A DNA stretch of 64,000 nt from Leifsonia sp. TF02-11 (GTDB lineage Bacteria > Actinomycetota > Actinomycetes > Actinomycetales > Microbacteriaceae). Shown piece by piece: positions 26,877-36,999 of this stretch. Within the stretch, counting starts at the first letter, position 1; every line of letters starts with the position of its first letter. The notes under the pieces are model-generated. The model saw only the letters and a list, made by a program, of their open reading frames with translations, made no database searches and had not been told where the DNA came from. The translations under genes and the position numbers were made by a program. The DNA lies in contig NZ_JAGEKP010000004.1 in assembly GCF_017565305.1 (NCBI RefSeq), positions 62,001 through 126,000 on the forward strand. The letters run 5' to 3'.

Positions 26877-27517
26877 CAGACCGTCACCCGGTCCTTCAGC
26901 GCGTCGAACAGCTTCTCGCCCACACCGGACACGCTCCGCAGGTCGGTCACGGCGGAGAACCCGCCGTGCGCCTCACGCCATTCGATGATGCGCTGAGCCA
27001 ACGCCGGCCCGATCCGGGGCAGCGTCTCGAGCTGCGTGGTGGTCGCCCGGTTCAGATCGACAAGACCGCCGACGGCTCCGCCCGCACCGGCCTCCCCCGT
27101 CGCACCATCGACCACGGCGGCCACTTCACCCAGCGCCGGAACCCGCAACTGCTCTCCGTCGCGGACGAAGCGCGCGAGGTTGACGCCCGCCGGGTCTGCC
27201 GTCTCGGCGAATCCGCCGGCCGCGTCGACCGCGTCGACGACGCGCGAGCCGCTCGCGACCCTGATCAGGCCCGGTCGCGCGACCGCCCCCGAGACGTGCA
27301 CGTACAGCTCATCACCTTCGGCGGCCTGTGGGGTGCCCGACGGCGTCGCCGGCGCCGAGGCCGCGACAGACGGAAGCGGTACGCTCTGCCCTCCGCTCAT
27401 CCCCGAGACCAGCGCTGCGATGACGAACGCGGCGATGAGCAGCACGGTCGCTGCACCGACGCCGACCCTCAGGCGGCGCGACGGTGCGCGTTCCGTCTCC
27501 CCCGCCCGATGCCGCAT
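26876..27517 (-). CDS. comEA: ComEA helix-hairpin-helix DNA-binding protein
   Basis: ComEA binds incoming double-stranded DNA outside the membrane and hands it to ComEC. The 213-residue protein has one membrane anchor (about 17-40), a Pro/Ser/Ala linker, an SLBB domain (YVHVSGAVARPGLIRV, about 72-130) and two helix-hairpin-helix motifs at the end (DLNRATTTQLETLPRIGPALAQRII). ATG 27517 lies six bases behind TAACGT, so the mRNA is probably leaderless. It overlaps comEC (TGATG). Confidence 0.96.
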   Translation of the reverse strand: MRHRAGETERAPSRRLRVGVGAATVLLIAAFVIAALVSGMSGGQSVPLPSVAASAPATPSGTPQAAEGDELYVHVSGAVARPGLIRVASGSRVVDAVDAAGGFAETADPAGVNLARFVRDGEQLRVPALGEVAAVVDGATGEAGAGGAVGGLVDLNRATTTQLETLPRIGPALAQRIIEWREAHGGFSAVTDLRSVSGVGEKLFDALKDRVTV

Positions 27518-27523
27518 GCCTCC

Positions 27524-27529
27524 ACGTTA
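27524..27529 (-). promoter_or_regulatory. -10 hexamer TAACGT of the comEA-comEC operon
   Basis: TAACGT is followed by six bases and ATG 27517. Confidence 0.55.
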
Positions 27530-27637
27530 GGAAGGAGCTGAGGCCGGTATCCGGGCGGGCGCCGGATCGGTGGACAACAAGGATGGCGGCCGCACTGGGG
27601 AGGACATTCCCACCCCGGTGGCGCCAGGTGACGCACG

Positions 27638-27668
27638 AGCGGCGGCCCTCCACCGGAGGACCGCCGCT
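27638..27668 (-). terminator. Terminator of leuS
   Basis: Arms of 14 bases with a single C/A mismatch (27638-27651 and 27655-27668) form a hairpin just after the leuS stop. It separates leuS from comEA. Confidence 0.7.
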
Positions 27669-27698
27669 CACCGTCGCGACAGCGACGAACGCTCAGGC

Positions 27699-30287
27699 TC
27701 AGCCGCGGGTTGCGATGTTCACCAGGCGCGGTGCGCGCACGATCACGTTCACGATCTCGCGGTCGCCCACCGAGCGGGTCACGGCCTCCGAGCCGCGGGC
27801 CAGGGCCTCCAGTTCGTCGGTGGAGATCTTCGGCGAGACCTCGACGCGGTCGCGCACCTTGCCGTCGACCTGGAAGACCGCGGTGACGGCCTCTTCTATC
27901 AGCAGCGTCGGGTCGGCCTTGCGCCACTGCACCAGAGCGACGGACGGCTCGTAGCCCAGCTTCTGCCACATGTCCTCCGCCGTGTACGGCGCGAACAGGT
28001 TCAGGGCCATCGCTGTGACCTCGGCGGCCTCGCGCACGGCCGCGTCTGCGGCGCCGGGCGCTCCGTCGATGGCCTTGCGGGTCGCGTTCACCAGCTCCAT
28101 CAGGCGCGCGACGACCACGTTGAACTTGAACGCCTCCACCAGGCCGGGCGCATCGGCGAGGAACCGGTGCGTGATGCGGCGCAGCGCAGGGTCGCCGGTC
28201 TTCCAGACCACGTCGGGCGCGCTCGAGACGTCCTGGGCGACGCGCCAGGCGCGCGCCAGGAACTTCGCGCTGCCCGACGGCGACACGTCGGCCCAGTCGA
28301 TGTCGTCCTCCGGCGGCCCGGCGAACGACATGGTCAGGCGCACCGCGTCGACGCCGTGCTCGTCGAGCTGCTCGGACAGCTTCACCAGGTTGCCGCGCGA
28401 CTTGCTCATGGCGGAACCGTCCATCAGCACCATGCCCTGGTTGAGCAGCGCCGTGAAGGGCTCCGTGAAGCTGATCGAGCCCAGGTCGAACAGCACCTTG
28501 GTGATGAAGCGCGCGTACAGCAGGTGCAGGATCGCGTGCGTCACGCCGCCGACGTACTGGTCGACGGGCGCCCACTTCTCTGCCTCCTTCGGGTCGAACG
28601 CCTGGGTCGGGTCGTTCGGGTTCAGGAAGCGCAGGAAGTACCAGGAGCTGTCGACGAACGTGTCCATGGTGTCCGTGTCACGCTTCGCCGGACCCCCGCA
28701 GTTCGGGCAGGAGACGTTGACCCAGTCGGAGGCCGCGCCCAGCGGGCTGGTGCCCTTCGGCTGCAGGTCCAGGCCCTCGGCGGGACGCAGCAGCACCGGC
28801 AGCTCGGACTCAGGGACCCGCACCTCGCCGCACTGCTCGCAGTGGATGATCGGGATGGGCGTGCCCCAGTACCGCTGGCGCGAGATCAGCCAGTCGCGCA
28901 GGCGGAAGTTCTTCGCCGGCGCGCCCAGGCCGGAACCCTGCAGCGCCTCGGTGACGCGGCGAATGGCGTTCGACTTGCTCAGCCCGTCGAACGGGCCGGA
29001 GTTGATCAGGCGGCCCTCGCCGGTCAGCGCGACGCCGGTCTCCGACGGATTCTCCAGCGGAGCATCCTCCGGCAGGATCGGCTCGCCCGTCACCGGATCG
29101 GTGTGGATGACCGGGATGGCCCCCGTGACTGGCTGCGTGGTGTCGACGACGATGCGCACGGGCAGGTCGAAGGCGCGCGCGAAGTCCAGGTCGCGCTGGT
29201 CGTGGGCCGGCACGGCCATGATCGCGCCGTGACCGTAGTCGCTCAGCACGTAGTCCGCCGCCCAGATCGGGATGCGCTCCCCCGTCAGCGGGTTGATCGC
29301 GTGCCGCTCCAGGAAGACCCCCGTCTTCTCGCGGTCGGTGCTCAGCCGGTCCATCTCGGTCGTGCCGCGCACGGCCTCCAGGTACTCGTCGAATCGCGCG
29401 CGCACCTCCGGGCGCACGTCGGCGACCAGCTCGGCGGCCAGCTCGGAGTCGGGCGCCACCACCATGAACGTCACGCCGTACAGCGTGTCGGGGCGCGTCG
29501 TGTAGACGGTGACCGGCTCGTCACGGCCCTCGATCGCGAACTGCACGTCAGCGCCGGTCGAGCGGCCGATCCAGTTGCGCTGCATCGACAGCACCTTGGA
29601 GGGCCAGGCGCCCTCCAGCTGGTTCAGGTCGTCCAGCAGCCGGTCAGCGTAGTCGGTGATCCGGAAGTACCACTGGGTCAGCTTCTTCTTGGTGACCAGG
29701 TTGTCGCAGCGCTCGCAGCGGCCGTTGACCACCTGCTCGTTGGCCAGCACGGTCTGGTCGAACGGGCACCAGTTGACCTGGGAGGCCTTGCGGTAGGCCA
29801 GGCCCTTTTCGTGCAGCTGCAGGAACAGCCACTGGTTCCAGCGGTAATAGTCGGGGTCGCTGGTCTGCAACACGCGATCCCAGTCGAAGCTGGGCGCGTA
29901 GCGGCGCATGGAGGCCTTCTGCTGTGCGATGTTGTCGTTGGTCCAGCCGGCCGGGTCGAGCCCGCGCTTGATCGCGGCGTTCTCGGCGGGCAGGCCGAAG
30001 GAGTCCCAACCGATCGGGTGCAGCACATTGAAGCCCTGGTGGCGCCAGTAACGCGCGATCACGTCACCCAGCGCGTACGCCTCCGCGTGGCCCATGTGCA
30101 GGTCTCCGGAGGGGTACGGGAACATGTCCAGCACGTACTTGCGCGGCCGCTTGTCGTCGGGGTCGGCCGTGGAGAACGGCTTCAGCTCGTCCCAGACCGG
30201 AAGCCACTTGTTCTGGATCTCGGCGAAGTCGTAGTGCGCTCCGGCCTCGCGGACCGGGGTTGTCGCTGAATCGTGCTCGTGTGCCAC
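27699..30287 (-). CDS. leuS: Leucyl-tRNA synthetase
   Basis: This class I synthetase of 862 residues charges tRNA-Leu. HMGH (64-67) is the HIGH motif, and AMSKS (626-630) is the KMSKS motif, here with Ala in first position. Zinc-like cysteine pairs and the editing domain ([12 protein letters not shown]) are present. GTG 30287 follows a GAGAGAG ribosome site. A TACCCT -10 box sits at 30365-30370, directly after the pabB stop. The upstream space is too short for a T-box. Confidence 0.97.
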   Translation of the reverse strand: MAHEHDSATTPVREAGAHYDFAEIQNKWLPVWDELKPFSTADPDDKRPRKYVLDMFPYPSGDLHMGHAEAYALGDVIARYWRHQGFNVLHPIGWDSFGLPAENAAIKRGLDPAGWTNDNIAQQKASMRRYAPSFDWDRVLQTSDPDYYRWNQWLFLQLHEKGLAYRKASQVNWCPFDQTVLANEQVVNGRCERCDNLVTKKKLTQWYFRITDYADRLLDDLNQLEGAWPSKVLSMQRNWIGRSTGADVQFAIEGRDEPVTVYTTRPDTLYGVTFMVVAPDSELAAELVADVRPEVRARFDEYLEAVRGTTEMDRLSTDREKTGVFLERHAINPLTGERIPIWAADYVLSDYGHGAIMAVPAHDQRDLDFARAFDLPVRIVVDTTQPVTGAIPVIHTDPVTGEPILPEDAPLENPSETGVALTGEGRLINSGPFDGLSKSNAIRRVTEALQGSGLGAPAKNFRLRDWLISRQRYWGTPIPIIHCEQCGEVRVPESELPVLLRPAEGLDLQPKGTSPLGAASDWVNVSCPNCGGPAKRDTDTMDTFVDSSWYFLRFLNPNDPTQAFDPKEAEKWAPVDQYVGGVTHAILHLLYARFITKVLFDLGSISFTEPFTALLNQGMVLMDGSAMSKSRGNLVKLSEQLDEHGVDAVRLTMSFAGPPEDDIDWADVSPSGSAKFLARAWRVAQDVSSAPDVVWKTGDPALRRITHRFLADAPGLVEAFKFNVVVARLMELVNATRKAIDGAPGAADAAVREAAEVTAMALNLFAPYTAEDMWQKLGYEPSVALVQWRKADPTLLIEEAVTAVFQVDGKVRDRVEVSPKISTDELEALARGSEAVTRSVGDREIVNVIVRAPRLVNIATRG

Positions 30288-30364
30288 TGGACTCTCTCTC
30301 GGATGTCGCCGCGGCCGGACCGGCCTCTCGGCGAGAAGGCGTCGGGCGCGTGGCCCGAGCTTCC

Positions 30365-30370
30365 AGGGTA
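30365..30370 (-). promoter_or_regulatory. -10 hexamer TACCCT of leuS
   Basis: TACCCT lies at the boundary between the pabB stop and the leuS leader. It would give a leader of about 70 bases. Confidence 0.45.
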
Positions 30371-31777
30371 CTAAACGTTCGCGCCTTCCGATCCGTTCCC
30401 TGGGAGCGGGCCGGGAGATCGCAGACCGGCCGCTCGGAGGAGGGCGGCGGCCTTCACACGCACTTCGTCCAGCTCCTCCTCCGGTACCGACAGCGCGGTG
30501 ATCCCGCCGCCGGCGCCGATCGTCACCCTGCCGCCGCAGAACCGCAGGCTGCGGATCACCATCGCGAGGTCGGCGGAGCCATCGGCGCCGAGGACTCCGA
30601 AGCAGCCGGAGTAGATTCCGCGCGGGCCGTTCTCGAGCCTGTCGAGGATGCGCATCGCCGAGAGCTTCGGCGCGCCCGTCATCGATCCGGCGGGGAACGC
30701 GGCGGCCAGAGCGTCCACGGCCGTGAGGCCGGGGAGCAGCTGTCCCTCGACGGTGCTCACGAGCTGGTGCACCTGCGCGTAGCTCTCGACCTCGAGGAGG
30801 TGACGGACGCCGACGCTTCCGGTGATGCTCACCCGGCCGAGATCGTTGCGCATCAGATCGACGATCATCACGTTCTCCGCGCGCTCCTTCTCGCTCGCCT
30901 CCAGCTCGGCCCGGAGCCGGAGGTCGTCGGCGAGCGTCGCACCGCGCGGGCGCGTGCCCTTGATGGGCTTGGTGCGCACGGCGCCGCCGGCCGTCACGAG
31001 CAGGAACTGCTCCGGCGAGGAGCTGACCAGGGTCTCGCCGCCGATCCGCAGGAAGCCGGCGTGGTGCGACGGACTCGCGCGGCGCAGGCGGAGGTGCACG
31101 GCCAGCGGGTCGGCATCGGTGCGGGCCGTCGCCGTGTTGGTCAGGCAGAGCTGGTAGGCGTCGCCGGCGCGGATGGCCTCCTGGCACGCGGCGATCATGC
31201 CGAGGTAGGTCGCATCGTCGTGACGCCAGGCGACCTCCGCCGTCGCGTCCGGCGTGTCGACCTGGTGCACCCGCTCGTAGGTCGAGGCGGACCCCGCTGC
31301 CGTCTCGAGCGTCGCGGCGGCGGACCCGAGCCACCCGCCGTCGTCGGTCGCGTCAACGATGGTCACCGAGCCGTCGACGTGGTCGAACGCGATCAGGCGG
31401 TCGACGAGCAGGAACGCGGCATCCGTTCCGTCGCCGGGGTGGACAGGCAGCCCGAGCGCTGCCACGCCGGCCTCGTAGCCGAGCCAGCCGGTCCAACCGA
31501 GCGGGAAGCCCAGGGTGTCGTCGCCCCGGTCGAGGCGCTCGCGGAGCAGCTCCAGGATGGCGCCGCCCCTGGTCACGCCGTCCTCCGTGACGGTGCCGGC
31601 GGAAACCGACGCGCTGATGACGTGGGTACCGGTGCCGATGAAACTACGTCCGCGCTCTGCACCGACCCCGCCGTCGAGCCAGACGGCGTCGCCGTCCGCG
31701 TCGCCGAAGAGGGCGACGAAGGAATCGGCCGGGTCGACGGCGGTGTCGAGGCGGCGCGTGCGGGGCGGGAGGAGCAC
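30371..31777 (-). CDS. pabB: Aminodeoxychorismate synthase component I (PabB-like)
   Basis: This 468-residue protein has the chorismate-binding fold in its second half ([12 protein letters not shown], then [23 protein letters not shown] and [15 protein letters not shown]). Family members are PabB, TrpE or MenF. The KPIKGT lysine and the divergent aminotransferase class IV gene favour p-aminobenzoate synthesis. No pabA glutaminase is next to it. GTG 31777 follows CAGACT by six bases; a GTG at 31792 is also in frame. Confidence 0.85.
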   Translation of the reverse strand: MLLPPRTRRLDTAVDPADSFVALFGDADGDAVWLDGGVGAERGRSFIGTGTHVISASVSAGTVTEDGVTRGGAILELLRERLDRGDDTLGFPLGWTGWLGYEAGVAALGLPVHPGDGTDAAFLLVDRLIAFDHVDGSVTIVDATDDGGWLGSAAATLETAAGSASTYERVHQVDTPDATAEVAWRHDDATYLGMIAACQEAIRAGDAYQLCLTNTATARTDADPLAVHLRLRRASPSHHAGFLRIGGETLVSSSPEQFLLVTAGGAVRTKPIKGTRPRGATLADDLRLRAELEASEKERAENVMIVDLMRNDLGRVSITGSVGVRHLLEVESYAQVHQLVSTVEGQLLPGLTAVDALAAAFPAGSMTGAPKLSAMRILDRLENGPRGIYSGCFGVLGADGSADLAMVIRSLRFCGGRVTIGAGGGITALSVPEEELDEVRVKAAALLRAAGLRSPGPLPGNGSEGANV

Positions 31778-31792
31778 CCACCCAGTCTGCAC

Positions 31793-31798
31793 TAGCCT
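31793..31798 (+). promoter_or_regulatory. -10 hexamer TAGCCT of the aminotransferase IV gene
   Basis: TAGCCT is followed by six bases and ATG 31805. It lies in the 27-base gap between the divergent pabB and pabC-like genes. Confidence 0.6.
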
Positions 31799-31804
31799 GA
31801 TCGG

Positions 31805-32590
31805 ATGGACGCGACGGCCACCCTCTACGACTGGGCGGCCGGCGCGCTCGCGGTCCGCGATCACTGCGAGGTGGTGGAGACCGAACTGCTGGCCGCCGAC
31901 TCGTTCCTCGTCGCCTCCGGCCGGTCGCTCGCACTCGGTCTGCACCGCCAGCGCTTCGCCGAGTCCGCGGCGGAGCAGGGATTCGACGACCGGGCGTCGC
32001 TCGACGCGTTCTGGGACGCCGGCCTCGCACTCCTGCCCGGCGATGGCCGGTGGTTCCCCCGGTTCGAGCTCGTGCGGGCGCGGGACGCCCTCCGCCTCCG
32101 CTTCCGTCTGCGGACGGCCCCTCCGTTGGGCGCCGACCTGGTGGTGGCGACCGCGGCGACGGACCCGCGGCAGGTTCCGCATCTCAAGGGGCCGGACATC
32201 GACCGCCTCACCGTGCTCCGCCAGCACGCGCAGCGCGACGGGGCTCAGGAGGCCGTGCTGCTGGACGGCGGCCGGGTCAGCGACGGGACGACCACCGCCC
32301 TGCTCTGGTGGCGCGGCGAGACGCTCTACGCACCGCCGTTCGAGTTCGCGCGGGTGGACAGCGTGTCGGCGCGGACGGTCCGCGGTATCGCCGCCGCCTT
32401 GGGCATCCCCGTCGAGGAGGAGGCGGTGCGCCCCTCCGAGCTCGCGGGCGCGACGCTCTGGGCCGTCAACGCCCTGCACGGCATCCGCGACGTCACGGTC
32501 TGGGTCGACGGCCCCGCCCTCGGCCACGATCCCGCGCGCACCGCGGCCTGGCGCGCGCGCTTCGCCGCGCTCGCGCGACCGCTCCGCTGA
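31805..32590 (+). CDS. pabC: Aminotransferase class IV, probable 4-amino-4-deoxychorismate lyase
   Basis: This 261-residue pyridoxal-phosphate enzyme of fold type IV has the lysine K128 in VPHLKGPD and a late substrate loop with DGTTTALLWW. Placement opposite pabB suggests the lyase that yields p-aminobenzoate; a D-amino acid or branched-chain aminotransferase is the main alternative. The mRNA appears leaderless. The gene converges on cydC. Confidence 0.8.
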   Translation: MDATATLYDWAAGALAVRDHCEVVETELLAADSFLVASGRSLALGLHRQRFAESAAEQGFDDRASLDAFWDAGLALLPGDGRWFPRFELVRARDALRLRFRLRTAPPLGADLVVATAATDPRQVPHLKGPDIDRLTVLRQHAQRDGAQEAVLLDGGRVSDGTTTALLWWRGETLYAPPFEFARVDSVSARTVRGIAAALGIPVEEEAVRPSELAGATLWAVNALHGIRDVTVWVDGPALGHDPARTAAWRARFAALARPLR

Positions 32591-32608
32591 GCGCTCCCCC
32601 GCGCGGCG

Positions 32609-34345
32609 CTACAGGACCAGCGTGCCCGACTCCAACCGGAGACGACGGGTGATCAGGGCGTCCGGGACGTCGGTGTGCGAGATCAGGAGCACCGTGCGGC
32701 CGTCCTCCGCGGCTGTGCGGAGGATGTCGCGCACGATGCGCTCCGCGACCGCGGTGTCCACATTGGCTGTCGGCTCGTCCACGACGAGCACCGGGAAGTC
32801 GGCCAGCAGTGCACGGGCGAGCGCGATGCGCTGAGCCTGCCCTCCGGAGACCAGCGCGCCCCGTTCGCCGACAGGCGTGCCCAGGCCGCCGCGCGCCGCC
32901 GTCCACTCGCCGAGTCCTACGCGGTCGAGCACGGCCAGCAGCTCGTCGTCTGTCGCGGTGTCACGCGCGAACAGGAGGTTCTGCCGCAGGTCGGAGTCGA
33001 ACAGGTAGGGCTGCTGCTCCACCAGCCCGACGACGCGACGCACGTCGTCCTGGCGGACCGTGCGCACGTCGACGCCGTCGATCGTGTAGGAGCCGTCGAG
33101 GTCCAGGAAGCGGGTCAGAACGTGGGCGAGCGCGGTCTTGCCCGTTCCGGTCGGACCGCTGAGGATCACCCGCTCGCCCGCGCGCAGCTCGAGGTCGACC
33201 TCGTGGAGCACCGGCGAGGTCGTACCGGGCCAGTGCGCCGACGCCACCTTCACCCGGAGGTCGGGGACGCCGGTCACCGCGAACTCCGCCGCGTCGGCGG
33301 CATCGACGGGGACCCCGTCGGGAACGGTGGCCGGCACGGTGTCGGCGATCCGTTCCGCACTCGCGCGCACCCGCCGCCACGCGCCGAACGCCAGCGGCAG
33401 CGCGCCGAACACCTCGAACACGGCGAGCGGCAGCAGGGCGACGACGGCCAGGGACGGACCGTCGAGGCGCCCGTCCTGCAGGGCGGGGATGCCGCCGGCG
33501 AGGGCGAGCAGTGTCGCGGCGCCCGCGAGCACCGACACCGCACCGGCGGTCACGCCGAGTCCCGCCGCGCGGGCGCGCATCGCCGCGGTCAACCGAGCAC
33601 TCGCGGTGCGGACGCGCTCGCCGGCCGCCGCAAGACCGTCGAAGGCGACCAGCACGTCGAGGTTCGTGACGAGGTCGTTCACCGCACCGGCCACCTCGGC
33701 GCGGAGGGGCGAGATCCGCCGCTCCGATGCTCCGGCCGCCCAGCGGTTCACCAGCGTGCCGATCACGAAAGCTACGGTGAGCGTCACGAGCAGCGCGACA
33801 CCGGCCTCCGGGAGGAACAGGAACGCCGCGACGACGGTCGCCAGCACCACGATCCCGCCCGACACCAGAGGCTGGACGACCCGGAGAGCGAAGTCGGGCA
33901 GTTCGTCGACGTCGTCTGCCAGCCGGGCGAGCAGCTGGCCGCCGCGCGCGCTTTCGTCACGGCGCCCGTCGGCGGTGTGCCGGGCACCGATGCCGTCGGG
34001 ACCGAGCGGCACCATCCGCGCAAAGAGGTCGGAGCGGATGGCCCCCAGCCGTCCGAACGCGGCGTCGTGGCCGGCCAGTCGCTCGAGGTAGCGGAAGAAC
34101 GCCCGCCCGAGCGCGAAGGCACGGACGCCGACGACCGCCATCGAGATGTACATGAGCGCCGGCTGCTCCGCCGCGCGCGTGATCAGCCACGCGGAAACCC
34201 CGAGCAGGGCGACGGCGCAGGCGCCGCTCAAGGCCCCGAACGCGATGGCCACCCACAGCCGGCGGGCCGGAGGCAGGGCGAGGCGGAGGATTCGCCGCGT
34301 CTGTGCCTGCTCCTCCACGGGCTGCGTGCGTTCAGCGAGCGACAT
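32609..34345 (-). CDS. cydC: Thiol reductant ABC exporter subunit CydC
   Basis: This 578-residue half-transporter combines six membrane segments (about 25-320) with an ATPase domain having SGPTGTGKTAL, VSGGQAQRIALAR and LVVDEPTAN. With CydD it exports cysteine or glutathione, needed for assembly of cytochrome bd. ATG 34345 overlaps cydD by 14 bases, and GGAGG lies nine bases upstream. It is the last gene of cydABDC. Confidence 0.95.
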   Translation of the reverse strand: MSLAERTQPVEEQAQTRRILRLALPPARRLWVAIAFGALSGACAVALLGVSAWLITRAAEQPALMYISMAVVGVRAFALGRAFFRYLERLAGHDAAFGRLGAIRSDLFARMVPLGPDGIGARHTADGRRDESARGGQLLARLADDVDELPDFALRVVQPLVSGGIVVLATVVAAFLFLPEAGVALLVTLTVAFVIGTLVNRWAAGASERRISPLRAEVAGAVNDLVTNLDVLVAFDGLAAAGERVRTASARLTAAMRARAAGLGVTAGAVSVLAGAATLLALAGGIPALQDGRLDGPSLAVVALLPLAVFEVFGALPLAFGAWRRVRASAERIADTVPATVPDGVPVDAADAAEFAVTGVPDLRVKVASAHWPGTTSPVLHEVDLELRAGERVILSGPTGTGKTALAHVLTRFLDLDGSYTIDGVDVRTVRQDDVRRVVGLVEQQPYLFDSDLRQNLLFARDTATDDELLAVLDRVGLGEWTAARGGLGTPVGERGALVSGGQAQRIALARALLADFPVLVVDEPTANVDTAVAERIVRDILRTAAEDGRTVLLISHTDVPDALITRRLRLESGTLVL

Positions 34346-35960
34346 CGAACAGCACCTCCGTCGACAGGATCGTGTCGGCCGCGGCCACGACGGACTCCCG
34401 GTGGCTGACGATGAGCACGGCCACCCCGCTGTCGGCGATACGGCGGAGCGAGGCCAGCAGCTCCCCCTCCGTCGCCGCGTCGAGTGCGGAGGTCGGCTCG
34501 TCCAGGATCAGTACGGAACACGACCGCGCGCGCAGTCGGTAGAGAGCCCGTGCCACCGCCACCCGCTGCGCCTGCCCGCCGGACAGCCCCACGCCGCCGG
34601 CGCCCACGACGAGCCCCGGCGACAGCTCGCCGGCCGCCGCCGCTCGCAACGCCTCCTCGATGGCGGGAGCGGACGGTTCCGGGTCGCCCAGCGCCACGTT
34701 CTCCGCGATGGTTCCCGCGAGCAGACCCGGACGCTGACCCGCCCAGGCGATCGCAGCGCGGCGCCCGGCCGCGTCCTGCCGCCCGCCCGCGGCGATCCTG
34801 CCGCTGTAGGCCACGAAACCGAGAGCGGCGGCCACCAGGCTCGACTTGCCCGCTCCGCTCGGAGCGCTCAGCACCGCGAGCTCGCCAGGCGGCACCTCCG
34901 CGGCGAAGCCGGACACGGCATCCCGCCCGTCGTACTGGACACTGACATCGCTGAACACGAGTCCGGAAGCGTTCACAGCCGCGACGGGCTCGTCCGACGG
35001 CACCCCGGCCGCGGCGTCGAGCACCTCGAAGGCGTCGGCCGCGGCCGCCATGCCCTCCGTCGCGGCGTGGTAGGCGGCGCCGACGTTCCGCAGCGGCAGG
35101 AAGGCCTCCGGCGCCAGCAGGAGCACGAAGAGCCCCACCGACAGGTCCAGCGAGCCGCCCAGCAGGCGCAAGCCGATCGCCACCGCGATGAGCGCGACCG
35201 ACAGACTGGCCGCGAGCTCGAGCACGAACCCGGAGAGGAACGACATCCGCAAGACCTTCATCGTGCGCGACCGGTACTCCTCGCTCACCTGACGGATTTG
35301 CGCCTCCTGCCGGTGCTGGCGACCGAAGAGCGTGAGCGTCGGCAGGCCTGCGACGACGTCGATGAAGCCTTTCGACAGCGTCGAGAGAGCCGACCACTGG
35401 CGCTTCTGCGCCGCCTGGGTCGCCCAGCCGACGAGGACCATGAACACCGGGATCAGCGGAAGGGTCAGCACGAGGATGATCCCGCTGGTCAGGTCCTGCC
35501 AGCCGATCACGAGCACCAGCAGCGGCATCGCCACCGCGGTGGCGATCAGCTGCGGCAGGTAGCGGGCGAAGTAGCCGTCGAGCGCGTCCATCCCGCGACC
35601 GGCCACGAGGGTGAGTTCCGCGCTGCTGCGCCCGGCGAGCCCGCCAGGGCCGAGCCGTCCGAACGCGTCGACCAGCTGCCCGCGCAGCTGCCCGACGACG
35701 GTCGCTCCCCCGCGCGCCGACACGGCCTCCGCGAGCCACAGCAGCGCCCCGCGCGCGATGACCACGATGACGAGTCCGGCGAACAGCGCGCTGAGCTCGG
35801 GGAACGGTGCACCCGCGATCCCGCGCACCACCAGCTGCGTGACGAGCCAGGCGAACGCGACGATCGCCGCCGTCTGCGCCAGGGTGACGAGCGCACCCGC
35901 CGCCAGCGTCAGCCGAGTGGCCGACGCGTAGCGGAGGAGGCGGGGGTCGAGCGGACGCAT
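34332..35960 (-). CDS. cydD: Thiol reductant ABC exporter subunit CydD
   Basis: This 542-residue half-transporter has a membrane domain (about 15-310) and an ATPase domain with LSAPSGAGKSSLV and LSGGQAQRVAVAR, followed by LILDEPTSALD. It pairs with CydC. The start lies one base after the cydB stop, showing tight coupling. Confidence 0.95.
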   Translation of the reverse strand: MRPLDPRLLRYASATRLTLAAGALVTLAQTAAIVAFAWLVTQLVVRGIAGAPFPELSALFAGLVIVVIARGALLWLAEAVSARGGATVVGQLRGQLVDAFGRLGPGGLAGRSSAELTLVAGRGMDALDGYFARYLPQLIATAVAMPLLVLVIGWQDLTSGIILVLTLPLIPVFMVLVGWATQAAQKRQWSALSTLSKGFIDVVAGLPTLTLFGRQHRQEAQIRQVSEEYRSRTMKVLRMSFLSGFVLELAASLSVALIAVAIGLRLLGGSLDLSVGLFVLLLAPEAFLPLRNVGAAYHAATEGMAAAADAFEVLDAAAGVPSDEPVAAVNASGLVFSDVSVQYDGRDAVSGFAAEVPPGELAVLSAPSGAGKSSLVAAALGFVAYSGRIAAGGRQDAAGRRAAIAWAGQRPGLLAGTIAENVALGDPEPSAPAIEEALRAAAAGELSPGLVVGAGGVGLSGGQAQRVAVARALYRLRARSCSVLILDEPTSALDAATEGELLASLRRIADSGVAVLIVSHRESVVAAADTILSTEVLFDVAR

Positions 35961-35961
35961 C

Positions 35962-36987
35962 TCAGGCGGCTGCGGGTTCGGGTTCGGGGTGGTCGTCGGG
36001 GATCTGCGCGCGGGTCACGCGCTTGCGGAAGACCCAGTAGGTGAAGCCCTGGTAGAGCAGGATCAGCGGAAGGAAGATCACCGCCACCCAGGTCATGATC
36101 GTGAGCGTGGTCTCCGAGCTGGAGGCGTTCGCGATCGTCAGGCTGTTCTCCGGGTTGGGGACCGACGGCATCACGTCCGGGAACAGCGCCGTGAACAGCG
36201 CCGCCACTGCGAGGGCGATCGTCGCCGCCATGAAGCCGAACGACCAGCCTTCTGCGCCGCGGAGGTTGAGGACCCACGAGGTGACGAGGGCGACGGCCGC
36301 GAGCAGGGCGAGCACCAGGAGCGCGACGGAGAAGTGCGCGATCACGGTCCAGGCCAGGAAGGCCGCGGCGACGACGATGGTGAGCACACCGGACCGGGTC
36401 GCGAGCCTCCTGGCCCGCTGGCGGATGTCGCCGTCCGTCTTCAACGAGACGAAGACGGCGCCGTGCGTGAAGAACAGCAGGAGCGTCGTCAGGCCGCCCA
36501 GCAGTGCATAGCCGTTCAGGAGGTCGAACAGCGTGCCGGTGTAGTCGTGGTGCGCGTTCAGGGCGACGCCCTGGACGATGTTGGCGAAGGCGACGCCCCA
36601 GAGCAGCGCCGGTACGGCGGAGCCGATCACGATCATGGCGTCGAACCGGCGCTTCCACGTCGACTCCGGCCGCTGGTGCCGGTACTCGAACGACACGCCG
36701 CGCAGGATGAGCGCGATGAGGATGAGCAGCAGGGCCAGGTAGAAGCCGCTGAACAGGGTGGCGTACCACTCCGGGAACGCGGCGAACAGGGCCGCGCCGC
36801 CGACGATCAGCCAGGTCTCGTTGAGGTCCCAGACCGGGCCGATCGTGTTGATGAGGACGCGCCGGTCGGTCTCGTCCCTGCCGAGGAACGGGAGGGACAT
36901 CCCGACGCCGAAGTCGAACCCGTCGAGCACGAAGTAGCCGACGAACAGGAAGCCGATGATGCCGAACCAGAGAACTGCGAGATCCAT
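35962..36987 (-). CDS. cydB: Cytochrome bd ubiquinol/menaquinol oxidase subunit II
   Basis: CydB is the second membrane subunit of the bd oxidase, which reduces oxygen with high affinity. The 341-residue protein has about nine membrane segments and the family start MDLAVLWFGIIGFLFVGYFVLDGFDFGVG. The carboxyl tail is Pro/Glu-rich. It follows cydA by 12 bases. Confidence 0.97.
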   Translation of the reverse strand: MDLAVLWFGIIGFLFVGYFVLDGFDFGVGMSLPFLGRDETDRRVLINTIGPVWDLNETWLIVGGAALFAAFPEWYATLFSGFYLALLLILIALILRGVSFEYRHQRPESTWKRRFDAMIVIGSAVPALLWGVAFANIVQGVALNAHHDYTGTLFDLLNGYALLGGLTTLLLFFTHGAVFVSLKTDGDIRQRARRLATRSGVLTIVVAAAFLAWTVIAHFSVALLVLALLAAVALVTSWVLNLRGAEGWSFGFMAATIALAVAALFTALFPDVMPSVPNPENSLTIANASSSETTLTIMTWVAVIFLPLILLYQGFTYWVFRKRVTRAQIPDDHPEPEPAAA

Positions 36988-36999
36988 TGCCGTCTCCTC

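Noticed and set aside
30288-30370. T-box or attenuator before leuS
   Set aside because: The gap of 83 bases is too short and no T-box motif is visible.
30371-31777. Anthranilate synthase TrpE
   Set aside because: No other trp gene is adjacent and the divergent gene is an aminotransferase class IV, which points to PabB; TrpE is kept only as an alternative.
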